NCBI GenBank assembly: GCA_030704615.1
Contig: CM060731.1
Span: 95,710,756-95,770,755, forward strand
Reading direction: 5' to 3'
Source: Takakia lepidozioides
Lineage: Eukaryota > Streptophyta > Takakiopsida > Takakiales > Takakiaceae
Length of the DNA stretch: 60,000 nucleotides
The notes under the pieces are model-generated. The model was not told the DNA's origin. It did not search any database and was given only the letters and a program-made list of their open reading frames with translations. Of this stretch, positions 36,681-46,371 are shown piece after piece. Position 1 is the first letter of the stretch. Every line of letters starts with the position of its first letter. A program made the translations under genes and the position numbers.

Positions 36681-37774
36681 TGTTAGAGGACTTAGGGGAC
36701 TTAGACACTTATACGGGATCTGTAGGGTACCCTTAATTTTTGCACAGACTGAGACCAACAGGAGCCTTAGGGTGACCAGCAGCGCACTGTAGAGGGGGTT
36801 ACACAGCCAACACAGCAAAAGCCGTCACAGTCGTCACAGAACCCACACAGCCGACACATCAGTCAACATCCACACCGCCGACACAGCAGTCACACGCCCC
36901 ACACAGCCAACACAACCCGTCACCGTCACAGCCACACACACGCCCGTCACGTCGTCCACAAAAGCCACACAGCCGTCACACACACACAGCCACACACGCC
37001 AACACACCCGCGTCACAGCCCACACAGCCCGTCACGTCGTCACATAGCCCACAACAGCCCACAGCCCACCATATCCCGTCACAGTCGTCACGCAGACACA
37101 GACCACACAGCCAGTCACACCGCCCGCCGCCAACACAGCCAGTCACCGCTTGACACAGCTGTCACGATAATAGGGAACGACTGTGGGGAACAACACCTGT
37201 GAAGGGACATGTTAGTTCACAACGACGGTTAGAGAGGGAAACGGTTAGAACCGCGGATAGGAGGATAAAGGGAAAAACGGGGAAGAGAAGGGAGAGGAAA
37301 TCATTATTCGGATGGGGACTTCTGATGAGGCTGAGTCTGAGATCGGAGGCAAAAATGAGAGCAACGGTGAAGGAGGAAAGAGGATTAGTAGATGCTTGAT
37401 ATATGCAAGCGGTAGTGATATTGTAGAGCAGATTAGAGACATAATGGCTTCGGCCTGATACCTGATAAATCATAATCTGATACTTACACGATACAATCAC
37501 ACTGTGTAGAGAGATCTGAGTGAAGATGTGGATTGAATGGAAGAGTGAAGAAAACCGATAGATTGATGAAGTAAACTAATACTTAATTATCAATGGTAAG
37601 GTAGCTAAGATGAATGCGGAAAGGGAAACAAATAGGAAACACCCCATGATACAATAGATGTAGGTCATGACTGATTGTTCTGCGCGCGCTGAGTACTTAG
37701 AGATTTTCCAACTCTCTATCTTGGAGTTTCCGCCTCGGATAGCGAAGGGATGGGTGAGTAAAAGCCGCGCGACA
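36681..37774 (+). repeat. 3' LTR of copy A
   Basis: It is 1,094 bp, with the same ends as the 5' LTR. The CACAGCC array (36790-37156) is disturbed by many single-base insertions and losses (for example GTCACACGCCCC), far more than in the other LTRs. This suggests poorly corrected read sequence. Confidence 0.93.
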
Positions 37775-37881
37775 CATATTTTTCTAAAGGGTGGTGCAAA
37801 GGGTTCTGGTCCCGACCGCCAACAATTATTACATCGGGCGGCAGTGCGGTCTTCTAATCCTCTGAAGATGGTAGAGGCGGT
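37775..37881 (+). pseudogene. MULE gene exon, part downstream of retrotransposon A
   Basis: After the CATAT duplication the frame of the 24150-24302 exon continues without interruption (HIFLKGGAKGSG ... VEA) to a donor-like GCG|GTAAGA at about 37881. This shows that 24150-24302 and 37775-37881 were one exon before the insertion. The rest of the gene would lie beyond copy D and the assembly gap. Confidence 0.7.
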
Positions 37882-37909
37882 AAGAAGTTTTGTGTAGGGA
37901 ACTCCTCTC

Positions 37910-38875
37910 TGTTGGGTGGCTTTTCTCACCCATCCCTTCGCTATCCGAGGTGGAAACTCCAAGATATAAGAGTTGGATATCTCTAAGCACTCAGCCCGCT
38001 CAGAACAATCAGTCATGACCTGCATCTAGTGTTGTGCTTCCTATTTGTATTCCTTCTTGCCTTCATGTTATCAATTTACCTTACGTGTATACTGAAGCAT
38101 CAGATTGCTTCAGTATCTATTAGGTTCCAGTTAATCATGCATTCATTCCACAGCTTCACTTATGTCTCTCTACACAGTGTGATTGTATCGAATAAGTATC
38201 AGATTATGATTTATCAGGTATCAGGCCAATGCCATGGTGACTCTAATCTGCCCTACAACATCACTACAGCTTTGCATGTACAAGCATCTACTGTTCATCT
38301 CTCCTCCTCTCCGTGCTCTCGTTCTTGCTCTCCGCCTGATCTCCTCTCAGCCATGACCAAGCAGCGCTCCCGTTGCAGTGCCCCCTTCCTGTTGCCGCTC
38401 CCCTTAATCTAACCCCAAGCTGTTCTAACCACCTAACTAATTAACCGTCACCCCTGAAGTAACGCGTTCCCCTGCAGATGTCGTTCCCACACAGTCGTTC
38501 CCTGTCAATGATAATTGTTCCCATGTACTGTGACAGGCTGTGTCAAGCTGTGCCGAGCTGTGACTGGTTGTGTAAAGCTGTGTCGGGCTGTGACTGGTGG
38601 TGTCAGGCTGTGTCGGGCTGTGCGAAGCTGTGGCAGCTGTGACTGGCTGTGACGGACTGTGGAAAGCTGTGCAAAGCTGTGCGCGGCTGTGAACTGGCTG
38701 TGACGGGTGGTTGTGACGGCTGTGGGGGCTGTGGTAAAGCTATGTCGGGCTCTGTAAACCCCCCAAAGCCTGCTGCTGCCACCCCTAAGGCTCCTGTTGG
38801 TCTCAGTCTGCGCAAAAATTAAGGGTACCCCACAGAACCCAAAAAAGCGTCTAAGTCCCAAGCAGCCCTCTAACA
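37910..38875 (-). repeat. 3' LTR of copy D
   Basis: It is about 966 bp and reads TGTTAGAGGGCTG on the minus strand, ending GCCACCCAACA. The CACAGCC-type array (38525-38770) has its own variant pattern. It shares the ORF1 start region with the other LTRs. Confidence 0.85.
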
Positions 38876-38915
38876 TTACCCCTCCCCCTCTAAAAAAAAA
38901 ACGTGTCCTCACGGT

Positions 38916-41683
38916 TTACTGTTTGGGATTAGCAAACCTTTGTGAGCAAGCACCACTTTGACGGTGAGAGTCGCGTGAAGGACTCCGTGTACGAGCACGA
39001 GTCCTGTCACTGGCAAATGGAGATGATTGAGCACTACCTAGAAATGTCTGACCATCCTTTGGCTGATAACGAGGTAACCTCTCAGGCATAGGAGATCCCC
39101 GTCGTTTCTTCTCTACCATCTGAAGTGTATAGTCCTCTGCCATGTCAAAAGAGTCCGCGGAAGAAACAGTAGTATCAGAATCCTCGTCCCCCTTTAGGTG
39201 TTTTAACGGCCAAACTTTTAGTGGAATCCTGTGTGGCATACAATGTGGTCCCACCATGTCTGGAAGTTTAAACTGTACAACTTGCTGTAAGCGTTTGCAA
39301 GCAAAATTAGTGAACGTCCTGAACTCTTTATCTGTATAGGTAAGAGGTGTGTGCCAATGACTTTGGAACAAGTTGTAAGTATTTCGAGGCTTCATGTCCT
39401 TAAAGAAAAATATCTCAGGGCCAAATTTTGTGTTGTCAAACTGTTCCAAGCCGAATGAAAACATGTACAAAGTTGGGAATCCTTCTGCATCATAACTTTT
39501 GCATCATATAGGTACATATGAGGTGGCACTGAAGGTAAGACCCAATGATCCCACTGGAATAACTCAGAAAGCGGGATTGCATCCTTGCTGCTCAATGTGA
39601 TAACGTGCCAGAAAACAAGCAGCATAGTATAATCCACAGCCCATGACAATACTTGATACCTCCTTGGTCTTGGTATAAATGTACCCATGTACAACTTGGA
39701 AGACAATTAATTCCTTAAGCATGGTACCTGCTTCAGACAGTACCTCGCAAAATGATGATCCTCAATGGGCGATTGTTCGGAAGAACCCTAGTCCGAGTTA
39801 CCACCGGCAACCAAATGCGCATGATCTGGTAGTAATGTGCCAAGGACTACGGAGGACTAAATTCCTTCCAAGCCAAATCCAACACAATGGGAATTTGGTT
39901 GAAGGGCATAATCATAGCCCGAATGTACTCCCGTGCAGCAGGAGTCTTAGGGGGGTTAAAAGCAGCATCCACCCATATCTCAGTTTGTGGTGTGGCTGTA
40001 GTAACAACAGGGTCAGCTACCTGCACAGCCACCTGCTGTGGTATTGGTACCACTGGCCCTTCTACCACTGGCATCTCCTGTACGGTTATCTCTTGCACCC
40101 CCTGCGAAGAAGATTGAAAACATAGAGACCTGGCATGTAAATAAGTAGCCATGAGCTGCTCCTCAGGAACAAAGACTCTCTTGTCAATATTGAACTCAGG
40201 TCATCCACTTGAGTCTGCAGACCGTCCACGTCCTCCTGTAGCTCTGCTATTCTACTATAGACATTGTCTATAATAGTTGTAGCAATGTTCTGCACCTGCA
40301 ATCTGAGCTCATTCATCTCGCCCTGGGTGAGCTTTCGTGGTGCTTTGCCTTCTACCGGCCCTTGTGCTAACCAGACCTGCATAAGGTGGTTATCCACCAA
40401 GTCGTATGTGGCACCCCTAAGAGTTTGCTCCTCCGTGAGTCTGTACACATCTATCTGTTGCTGTAAAGCCTCCATGCGCTTTGCATGAGGTTCAACCAGG
40501 ACTCGCATAGGCAGCAGCCAGATTATTGGCTTCCTTCCAAGCCTTGTTAGCCACAGAGAGTTCATTTTATTGACCATGGATGTTTGTTGCAAACTCCGGA
40601 TGTACCTCTCCTGGTCAGCCTCAACCTGTCTATATTGTTTGAAAGTATTCTCATTGCGACAGATTGTATTCTTCGTATCAACAAGGGTTTTTTTTGCTCT
40701 ATTAATCTCAGCTTCTGCCCCTATAACATCTCTTCCCCTTGTCTGTTAACTTCTAATGCAGTTTGCTCAAGAGTAGTTGTGAGGGTAGCACATTGTATAG
40801 TCATCTTCTCATGTACTGCCTTCAACTCTGTATGTAGTACATGTCACTTCTTGCAACTTGCCCTCATGCATTTGCATTGGGTATTAACTGTTGCTTATGT
40901 GCTTCATGCAACTGGTCCTGCTCGAGGCCTGCTTCAATTAAATGTCCCTTGGCCAACTGCAAAGCAGCCCTTGTGTCCTCCAACTCCTGCTGTAACTTGA
41001 GATTGACTCTCATCTACTTGTTAGCACATTCCATAGCAATTCGAAGCCTCAAACTCTTTCCTGAGTCTTCCCTCAAAGCTGCCAATGGGGTAGATGGAAC
41101 ATGGGAATTCAAATAAGTGCCAACAAATTTAAGTGTCCTGCTTATGGAAACTCATAAGATGGTCTGCTGAGGGTCATCATGGTGAACTGCTGTGTTCTCC
41201 TAATCCTCCACAATGTGATGCCTCAACCAACATTCAGGCCATTTGTCCCACCAGATTCTATTCCTGAACCACCTCATCCTTCACCGATGTTGCAGTGTCC
41301 TTATTTTCTACCCCTGGTACCTCTGTCACAGGTGTGGGTATTACATGCACAACAGGGTTTTCCCTGGACAAGCATTGCACCTCTGGAACAAACTGATTCC
41401 CTTACCAAGCCAGAGTTTTCATAGAGAAGGTCACCCTTCTCAATTCGGCCACGACCTACTCGGTAGTGGGAATGTCAAAGACTTTATCCGTCCAGAGCAA
41501 TTGGGGGTTGTGTCCACAACATACTCTAACTGTGGAACCTCTAAAAAACAACTGAGTCCATGGTTGTGGTGGGCTGTGGTATCGAAGTGGGACTTCCTCT
41601 TTCTCTCTAAGGGGGCCGTGCTTCCAATAATTAACAGTCTCTGGGCTGTTTGCCCCATCTTGCACAAGAGCTGGAAACTATTA
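38916..41683 (-). pseudogene. Extra ORF of copy D, C-terminal and middle parts
   Basis: Minus-strand pieces at 38916-39470, 39392-39706, 39847-40152 and 40086-40592 match the C-terminal half of the copy A extra ORF (HMYLYDAKVMMQKDSQ, PRPRRYQVLSWAVDY, GDEDSDTTVSSADSFD). Long Gln/Glu-rich stretches between 40086 and 41100 match the coiled-coil-like middle. Frame changes are fewer than in copy A. The N-terminal part is lost in the gap. Confidence 0.7.
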
Positions 41684-42183
41684 NNNNNNNNNNNNNNNNN
41701 NNNNNNNNNNNNNNNNNNNNNNNNNNNNNNNNNNNNNNNNNNNNNNNNNNNNNNNNNNNNNNNNNNNNNNNNNNNNNNNNNNNNNNNNNNNNNNNNNNNN
41801 NNNNNNNNNNNNNNNNNNNNNNNNNNNNNNNNNNNNNNNNNNNNNNNNNNNNNNNNNNNNNNNNNNNNNNNNNNNNNNNNNNNNNNNNNNNNNNNNNNNN
41901 NNNNNNNNNNNNNNNNNNNNNNNNNNNNNNNNNNNNNNNNNNNNNNNNNNNNNNNNNNNNNNNNNNNNNNNNNNNNNNNNNNNNNNNNNNNNNNNNNNNN
42001 NNNNNNNNNNNNNNNNNNNNNNNNNNNNNNNNNNNNNNNNNNNNNNNNNNNNNNNNNNNNNNNNNNNNNNNNNNNNNNNNNNNNNNNNNNNNNNNNNNNN
42101 NNNNNNNNNNNNNNNNNNNNNNNNNNNNNNNNNNNNNNNNNNNNNNNNNNNNNNNNNNNNNNNNNNNNNNNNNNNNNNNNNNN
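41684..42183. other. Assembly gap, 500 N
   Basis: Exactly 500 N, probably a placeholder of unknown real size. Copy D should continue for several kb here, so the true distance across the gap is likely larger. Confidence 1.
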
Positions 42184-42294
42184 ATGAATGGTCCAGTTTG
42201 CTTATGAGAGAGGTGAAACGATAGTTAGAAAGTGTGTTTCATTCAAAGTGAGATCTCTTTAGAGTTTTCAGATAGACATAAACGATAACCTTGA

Positions 42295-42945
42295 AACTGA
42301 GTGCGGTGGCGCACTCAGTTATGTGGTGAGGTCGACTTTGTGGACAGAGGTAAAGACCCCGGTGTGCTCGCAAGAGAAAGCAGGCAGACAAAGTGGAGGG
42401 CTCCCAGAAATGAGTGCGCCACCGCACTCAGTTTTTTGAGCACCTGTAGATGGTTGATTTCATGATGTCTGAGATGAACTAATAGGTGAAAATGATTGTG
42501 GAAATTAGAAAGCATTCTTTTTTAGTTATGGGAAGAAGATCAGAACACCCTGGAAACAGAGTGTGGTGGCGCAATCAGTTTTAACAGTGGACTCGCAGAT
42601 ATTTGAAGACAGTATGTAAGTCGAAGTTGATTTGGAATCCGGTTTTTAACTGAATACATATTTGTACAGTTTTGAGTGTGGTGGCGAGCTCAGTTTCTGC
42701 CTCTAGAATGAAGCACACTATGTGGAAGAGGAAGTGACAAAGGAGCCATTGACTGGGTAGAGATGGAGTGCCTGCAATGAACATGATTTCATAGATGTCA
42801 TGGAAGATGTCCAAAAAATGAGTGCGCCACCGCACTCAATTCCGGTTGACAGGAAAGGAGGGTTGTGTATGAAGTTTTGGAGAAATGATGTTTGTCTGTT
42901 CCGATCCTTTGTCAGTCTCGAAAGTGAGTGCGCCACCGCACTCAA
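42295..42945. repeat. GAGTGCG-4 nt-CGCACTC hairpin family (six copies)
   Basis: The first copy, at 42295-42320, has 11-bp arms (AACTGAGTGCG / CGCACTCAGTT) around GTGG. Perfect 8-bp-arm copies with centre CCAC lie at 42411-42430, 42819-42838 and 42925-42944. Decayed copies lie at 42555-42580 and 42672-42695. Both orientations of the asymmetric centre occur. The stretch between them is unique. It lies just upstream of, or in the first introns of, the ParB-domain gene. Confidence 0.93.
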
Positions 42946-43014
42946 TTCTTGTAGGTGCCAGATCAGGAAAATGTAGCTGTGGAATGACGGAAACGTTGTA
43001 ATTGTGGGAGGTGC

Positions 43015-43301
43015 AGGGGAGGAAAAGAAAAGGTTTGCAGCCTGAGAAGCAGCAACAGCAAGAGGAGGTAGTGACTGAGAAGCCTGTTGAAGAAGACGAT
43101 CCTTTCTACTAAGAGCGAGCGGCAAAGGTACTCGTGTACCAGAAGGTCAATTCCGCGCAGGTGATCAAGTCTATGCAGGTACCTGGAGGCAAGATTATGA
43201 TCCCTCTCTGCTGCCTAATATCAATGCCAATCGTTCGACCTGCCCTGACCGGGGATGTGTCCAAGTTGGAGCAAGATTTTAGTCACGGATACATAGAGGG
43301 G
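43015..43301 (+). pseudogene. ParB/methyltransferase-like gene, 5' exon(s) before the retrotransposon
   Basis: One frame runs from about 43015 to the insertion at 43301. It holds a Gln/Glu-rich stretch, an in-frame TAA at 43110-43112, then VNSAQVIKSMQVPGGKIM and RPALTGDVSKLEQDF. These resemble the start of a ParB/sulfiredoxin-fold domain (RP...V..L..DI). The frame passes directly into the sequence after the retrotransposon at 52164 once the duplicated AGGGG is counted once. The true start codon was not found. Candidate acceptor sites are at about 43014 and 43038. Confidence 0.6.
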
Positions 43302-44312
43302 TGTTAGAGGACTGTAGGGGACTTAGACACTTATACGGGATCTGTAGGGTACCCTTAATTTTTGCACAGACTGAGACAAACAGGAACCTTAGGGGTGACA
43401 GCAGCGCACTGTAGAGGGGGGTTACATAGCCCACACAGCCGACACAGCAGTCACAGCCCACACAGCCAACACAGCCCGTCACAGTCGTCACAGCCCACAC
43501 AGCCGTCACAGCCCACACAGCCCACACAGCCGTCACAGCCCACACAGCCCGTCACAGTCGTCACAGCCCACACAGCCCACACAGCCCGTCACAGTCGTCA
43601 CAGCAGACACAGCCCACACAGCCAGTCACAGCCACACAGCCAGTCACAGCCCGACACAGCCAAACACAGCCAGTCACCGCTTGACACAGCTGTCACGATA
43701 ATAGGGAACGAAGAGTAGGACAGGGAACGACTGTGGGGAACAACACCTGTGAAGGGAACATGTTAGTTCACATACGACGGTTAGAGAGGGAAACGGTTAG
43801 AACCGCGGATAGGAGGATAAAGGGAAAAACGGGGAATGAAGAAGGGGATCATTATTCGGGGAGGACTTGGGAGTCAGGCGGGAGCGGAGATCGGAGAGCA
43901 CGATGAAGGAGAAAAGAGGATTAGTAGATGCTTGTTATATGCAAAGCTATAGTGATATAGGAAAGAAGAATAGAGACATAATGGCTTCGGCCTGATACCT
44001 GATAAATCATAATCTGATACTTATACGATACAATCACACTGTGTAGAGAGATCTGAGTGAAGCTGTGGATTGAATGGAGGAGTTAAGGAAACCGATAAAT
44101 TGATGAAGCAAACTGATACTTAATTATCAATGGTAAGGTAGCTAAGATGAATGCGGAAAAGGAAACAAATAGGAAACACCCCCATGATACACTAGCTGTA
44201 GGTCATGACTGATTGTTCTGCGCGGGCTGAGTACTTAGAGATTTCCAACTCTTCTATCTTGGAGTTTCCGCCTCGGATAGCGAAGGGATGGGTGAGTAAA
44301 AGCCGCGCGACA
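43302..44312 (+). repeat. 5' LTR of copy C
   Basis: It is 1,011 bp, TGTTAGAGG...GCGCGACA, with the array ACACAGCC/GTCACAGCC at 43425-43690. The primer binding site TGGCGACCATACTGGGG follows at 44315. Confidence 0.96.
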
Positions 44313-44900
44313 TTTGGCGACCATACTGGGGACCTGGGACATGAACAACCAGATGTGACAGGCATCTGGTGGGATCATGGTGGTTGGACCATTAAAGAAT
44401 TTGAAGTGAATCAAATTCCCTGTGGAACGAAGGAAGAAAGATTGTCCAAACAATTCTTTCAAAGGTTCTTGGAATTGCCAGACGGATGTAAAGAAAATAT
44501 TCTTAAACGAGTGCATGATGCTGATCCAGAATGGGGTCTGGAGAAAGGAGTGATAAAGATTTATCAGGTAGCCTGTAGAGGAAGAGCACGTTGGTTACCA
44601 ACATTAGTTTATGTGATAGCGTTGCTATCCATTAAACGAGTAGAGTTTGAAGGCTGGGAAGAAAGAAAGGTGAATGTTTATACTCATATGCATGAAGAGC
44701 TTGTACTGGTAAAGAATTGGATTCCAAAGGATATTTTGTGGATCAAACTCACACCAAGAACAGCTTTTCAGACTTGTTTGCCATATGGTTATATGGTAAC
44801 GGAGACTTCAAGTATAGCCAAGGGTGCATTGAAGCTTGAAAGAAATCCAGGCATATACGAGAGATATTACAGAAGAGAGTTTTGGTTATTGCCACATTAA
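44205..44900 (+). CDS. ORF1 upstream of gag (copy C), unknown function
   Basis: The 231-codon frame is intact and nearly identical to that of copy A, including the start in the LTR and the TAA followed by TGA before gag. Function is unknown. Recognisable stretches are PDVTGIWWDHGGW, LPDGCKENILKRVHDADPEW and KLERNPGIYERYY. Since gag and pol of this same copy are broken, conservation here may only reflect short time since insertion, but the sharing with A shows it belongs to the family. Family knowledge: Ogre-type elements carry an ORF before gag. Confidence 0.65.
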   Translation: MTDCSARAEYLEISNSSILEFPPRIAKGWVSKSRATFGDHTGDLGHEQPDVTGIWWDHGGWTIKEFEVNQIPCGTKEERLSKQFFQRFLELPDGCKENILKRVHDADPEWGLEKGVIKIYQVACRGRARWLPTLVYVIALLSIKRVEFEGWEERKVNVYTHMHEELVLVKNWIPKDILWIKLTPRTAFQTCLPYGYMVTETSSIAKGALKLERNPGIYERYYRREFWLLPH

Positions 44901-44921
44901 AAGAAATGAAAGACATGGGAC

Positions 44922-46371
44922 ATGAGTGATGAAAGAGAAGCTAGACGACAAAGATATTCATCAAAAAGAGAAAGCTATCTGAAAGCTAATTATCCATATC
45001 TTTGGGAGAGAGGAATAGACATAGGGGAATCATCTGGACCTCTCACACCATCAAGATCAAAAAGTGCATCACCTATACCGGAAGAACTAAAGTTTCTTTG
45101 CAAGAAAGATTAAGGGAATTGGTACAGGAAGAAGATCAATCACGAGGTGAAAGATCTGAGGTACATCCTTGGATAAAAGACTTGACAGAAATCTTTGATA
45201 AGAGTTGGCATGGAACACCAAAAGCAGGAACTCCAGTTTCTGAAGCAAAAGATGAAGAAGGAGATGAGGATGTGGCAGAGCCAACGGAGAGTTCAGACTC
45301 TCCAACACCATTACAGTTGAGTTACATGAGTGAAGAAGAAACCCAAGGGCAGAACTTGGAGGATGAAAACAGAGAGAAGAAATTGGAAGAGGAAGAATAT
45401 GAAGAAGTAGACCCAACAGCTGAGGTTGAGACTACAACCAGGACATCCCAACCCGTTGGACCTGGATCAAGTGGAGCACTTAGATCACAGGCCAACGAAG
45501 GTGTCGGCTCAGGGGGATCAGGCGGGCTGCCTGGATCTGGCTCTGGGGGACAGGGAGTGTGGGAAGTAGTGCAACTGAAGCTGGGAATACTGTGAATATC
45601 GTGGGGCCAGAAGCAGGGAGTGCTCAAGGGCCACCACTTGGTGGAAGATCCACCACAAAAACAACAGGTCCAGAAGGACCAGCACCAGCAAGGGTGCCAG
45701 CACCTGTCAGTGGGCAGAAGGTAGGGCCACAGATGGCGTTACAACCAACACGGGCAAAACCACCCTTTCCAATATATTCAGGAAAAGGGGATCCCGATGT
45801 ACACATTAGCCAATTTGAGCACATGTGTATAGTGAACAATGAGAATGGCGATGATGCCAAGATGAGACTGTTTCCTTGTTCACTTATCAAGAAAGCAAGT
45901 GAATGGTATGCAAGATTCCCTGATAATCATTTCCTAACCTGGAATGGCTTGAATACAACATTTCGAAATAGGTTCAGGACAAGTAAAACTGAGGATGAAG
46001 TGTATGGAAGTTTACAACAGCTGAAGCAGAAGAAGCATGAAACTGTTGAAGAGTATATGGAGAAGATGGAATTGATGATGAAAAAGCTGGCTGCAGTACC
46101 AGCACCCGGTTTACAGAAGACTTGGTTTGTGAGTGGACTAAGACCAGAGTTGCAGAAGAAAGTGGATATGTTACCCCATAATACAGTGGAGGAGGCATTT
46201 GAAACTGCAAACAGAATTGAGCAATTGGGAATGCTCAGGAGAGAGAAAAAGGAAGATGAGGACTCTGAAGATGAGTCAGATGAAGAAGAAGAGCAAGAAC
46301 TAAAAAGAAAGAGTAAGAGAAAGGAAAAGTTGAAGAGGGAAACTATGAAAAAAAATTGGAAGAAATCTTGA
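44922..46371 (+). pseudogene. gag (capsid), copy C, frameshifted near 45089
   Basis: The ATG at 44922 opens MSDEREARRQRY. A 19-bp loss relative to copy A near 45089 shifts the frame. The acidic N-terminal part continues at 45002-45595 and the capsid core at 45559-46371. The core is complete here (KPPFPIYSGKGDPDVHISQF, SEWYARFPDNHFLTWN, FVSGLRPELQKKVDMLP). It ends with a Lys-rich stretch and TGA after an A8 run. Confidence 0.88.

Larger units (their letters stand above)
24303..37774 (+). mobile_element. Ty3/gypsy retrotransposon copy A, 13.5 kb, Tat/Athila-like
   Basis: It is bounded by LTRs that start TGTTAGAGG and end GCCGCGCGACA, with the 5-bp target duplication CATAT at 24298-24302 and 37775-37779. 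The order is LTR, ORF1, gag, protease-RT-RNase H-integrase, extra ORF, polypurine tract, LTR. The pol order (integrase last) and RT motifs (FMDGFSGYNQ, MPFGLCNAPATFQ, VFLDDFSVYS) place it in Ty3/gypsy. The upstream ORF1, the downstream extra ORF and the absence of a chromodomain suit the Tat/Athila side. It is inserted in the sense direction in an exon of the MULE gene. Many one- or two-base indels relative to copy C break every long frame. Confidence 0.95.
37910..41683 (-). mobile_element. Ty3/gypsy retrotransposon copy D, 3' part, cut by gap
   Basis: In minus orientation the 3' LTR is 37910-38875, the polypurine tract about 38881-38892 and the extra ORF 38916-41683. The sequence then runs into the N gap. 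The five bases beyond the LTR are CTCTC (37905-37909), so a partner duplication would be expected on the hidden side. The LTR is clearly related to, but more diverged from, those of A and C. It sits in what would be an intron of the MULE gene just after the GTAAGA donor. Confidence 0.88.

Noticed and set aside
42295-42945. CRISPR array
   Set aside because: Spacing is irregular, orientation alternates, the host is eukaryotic and there are no cas genes.
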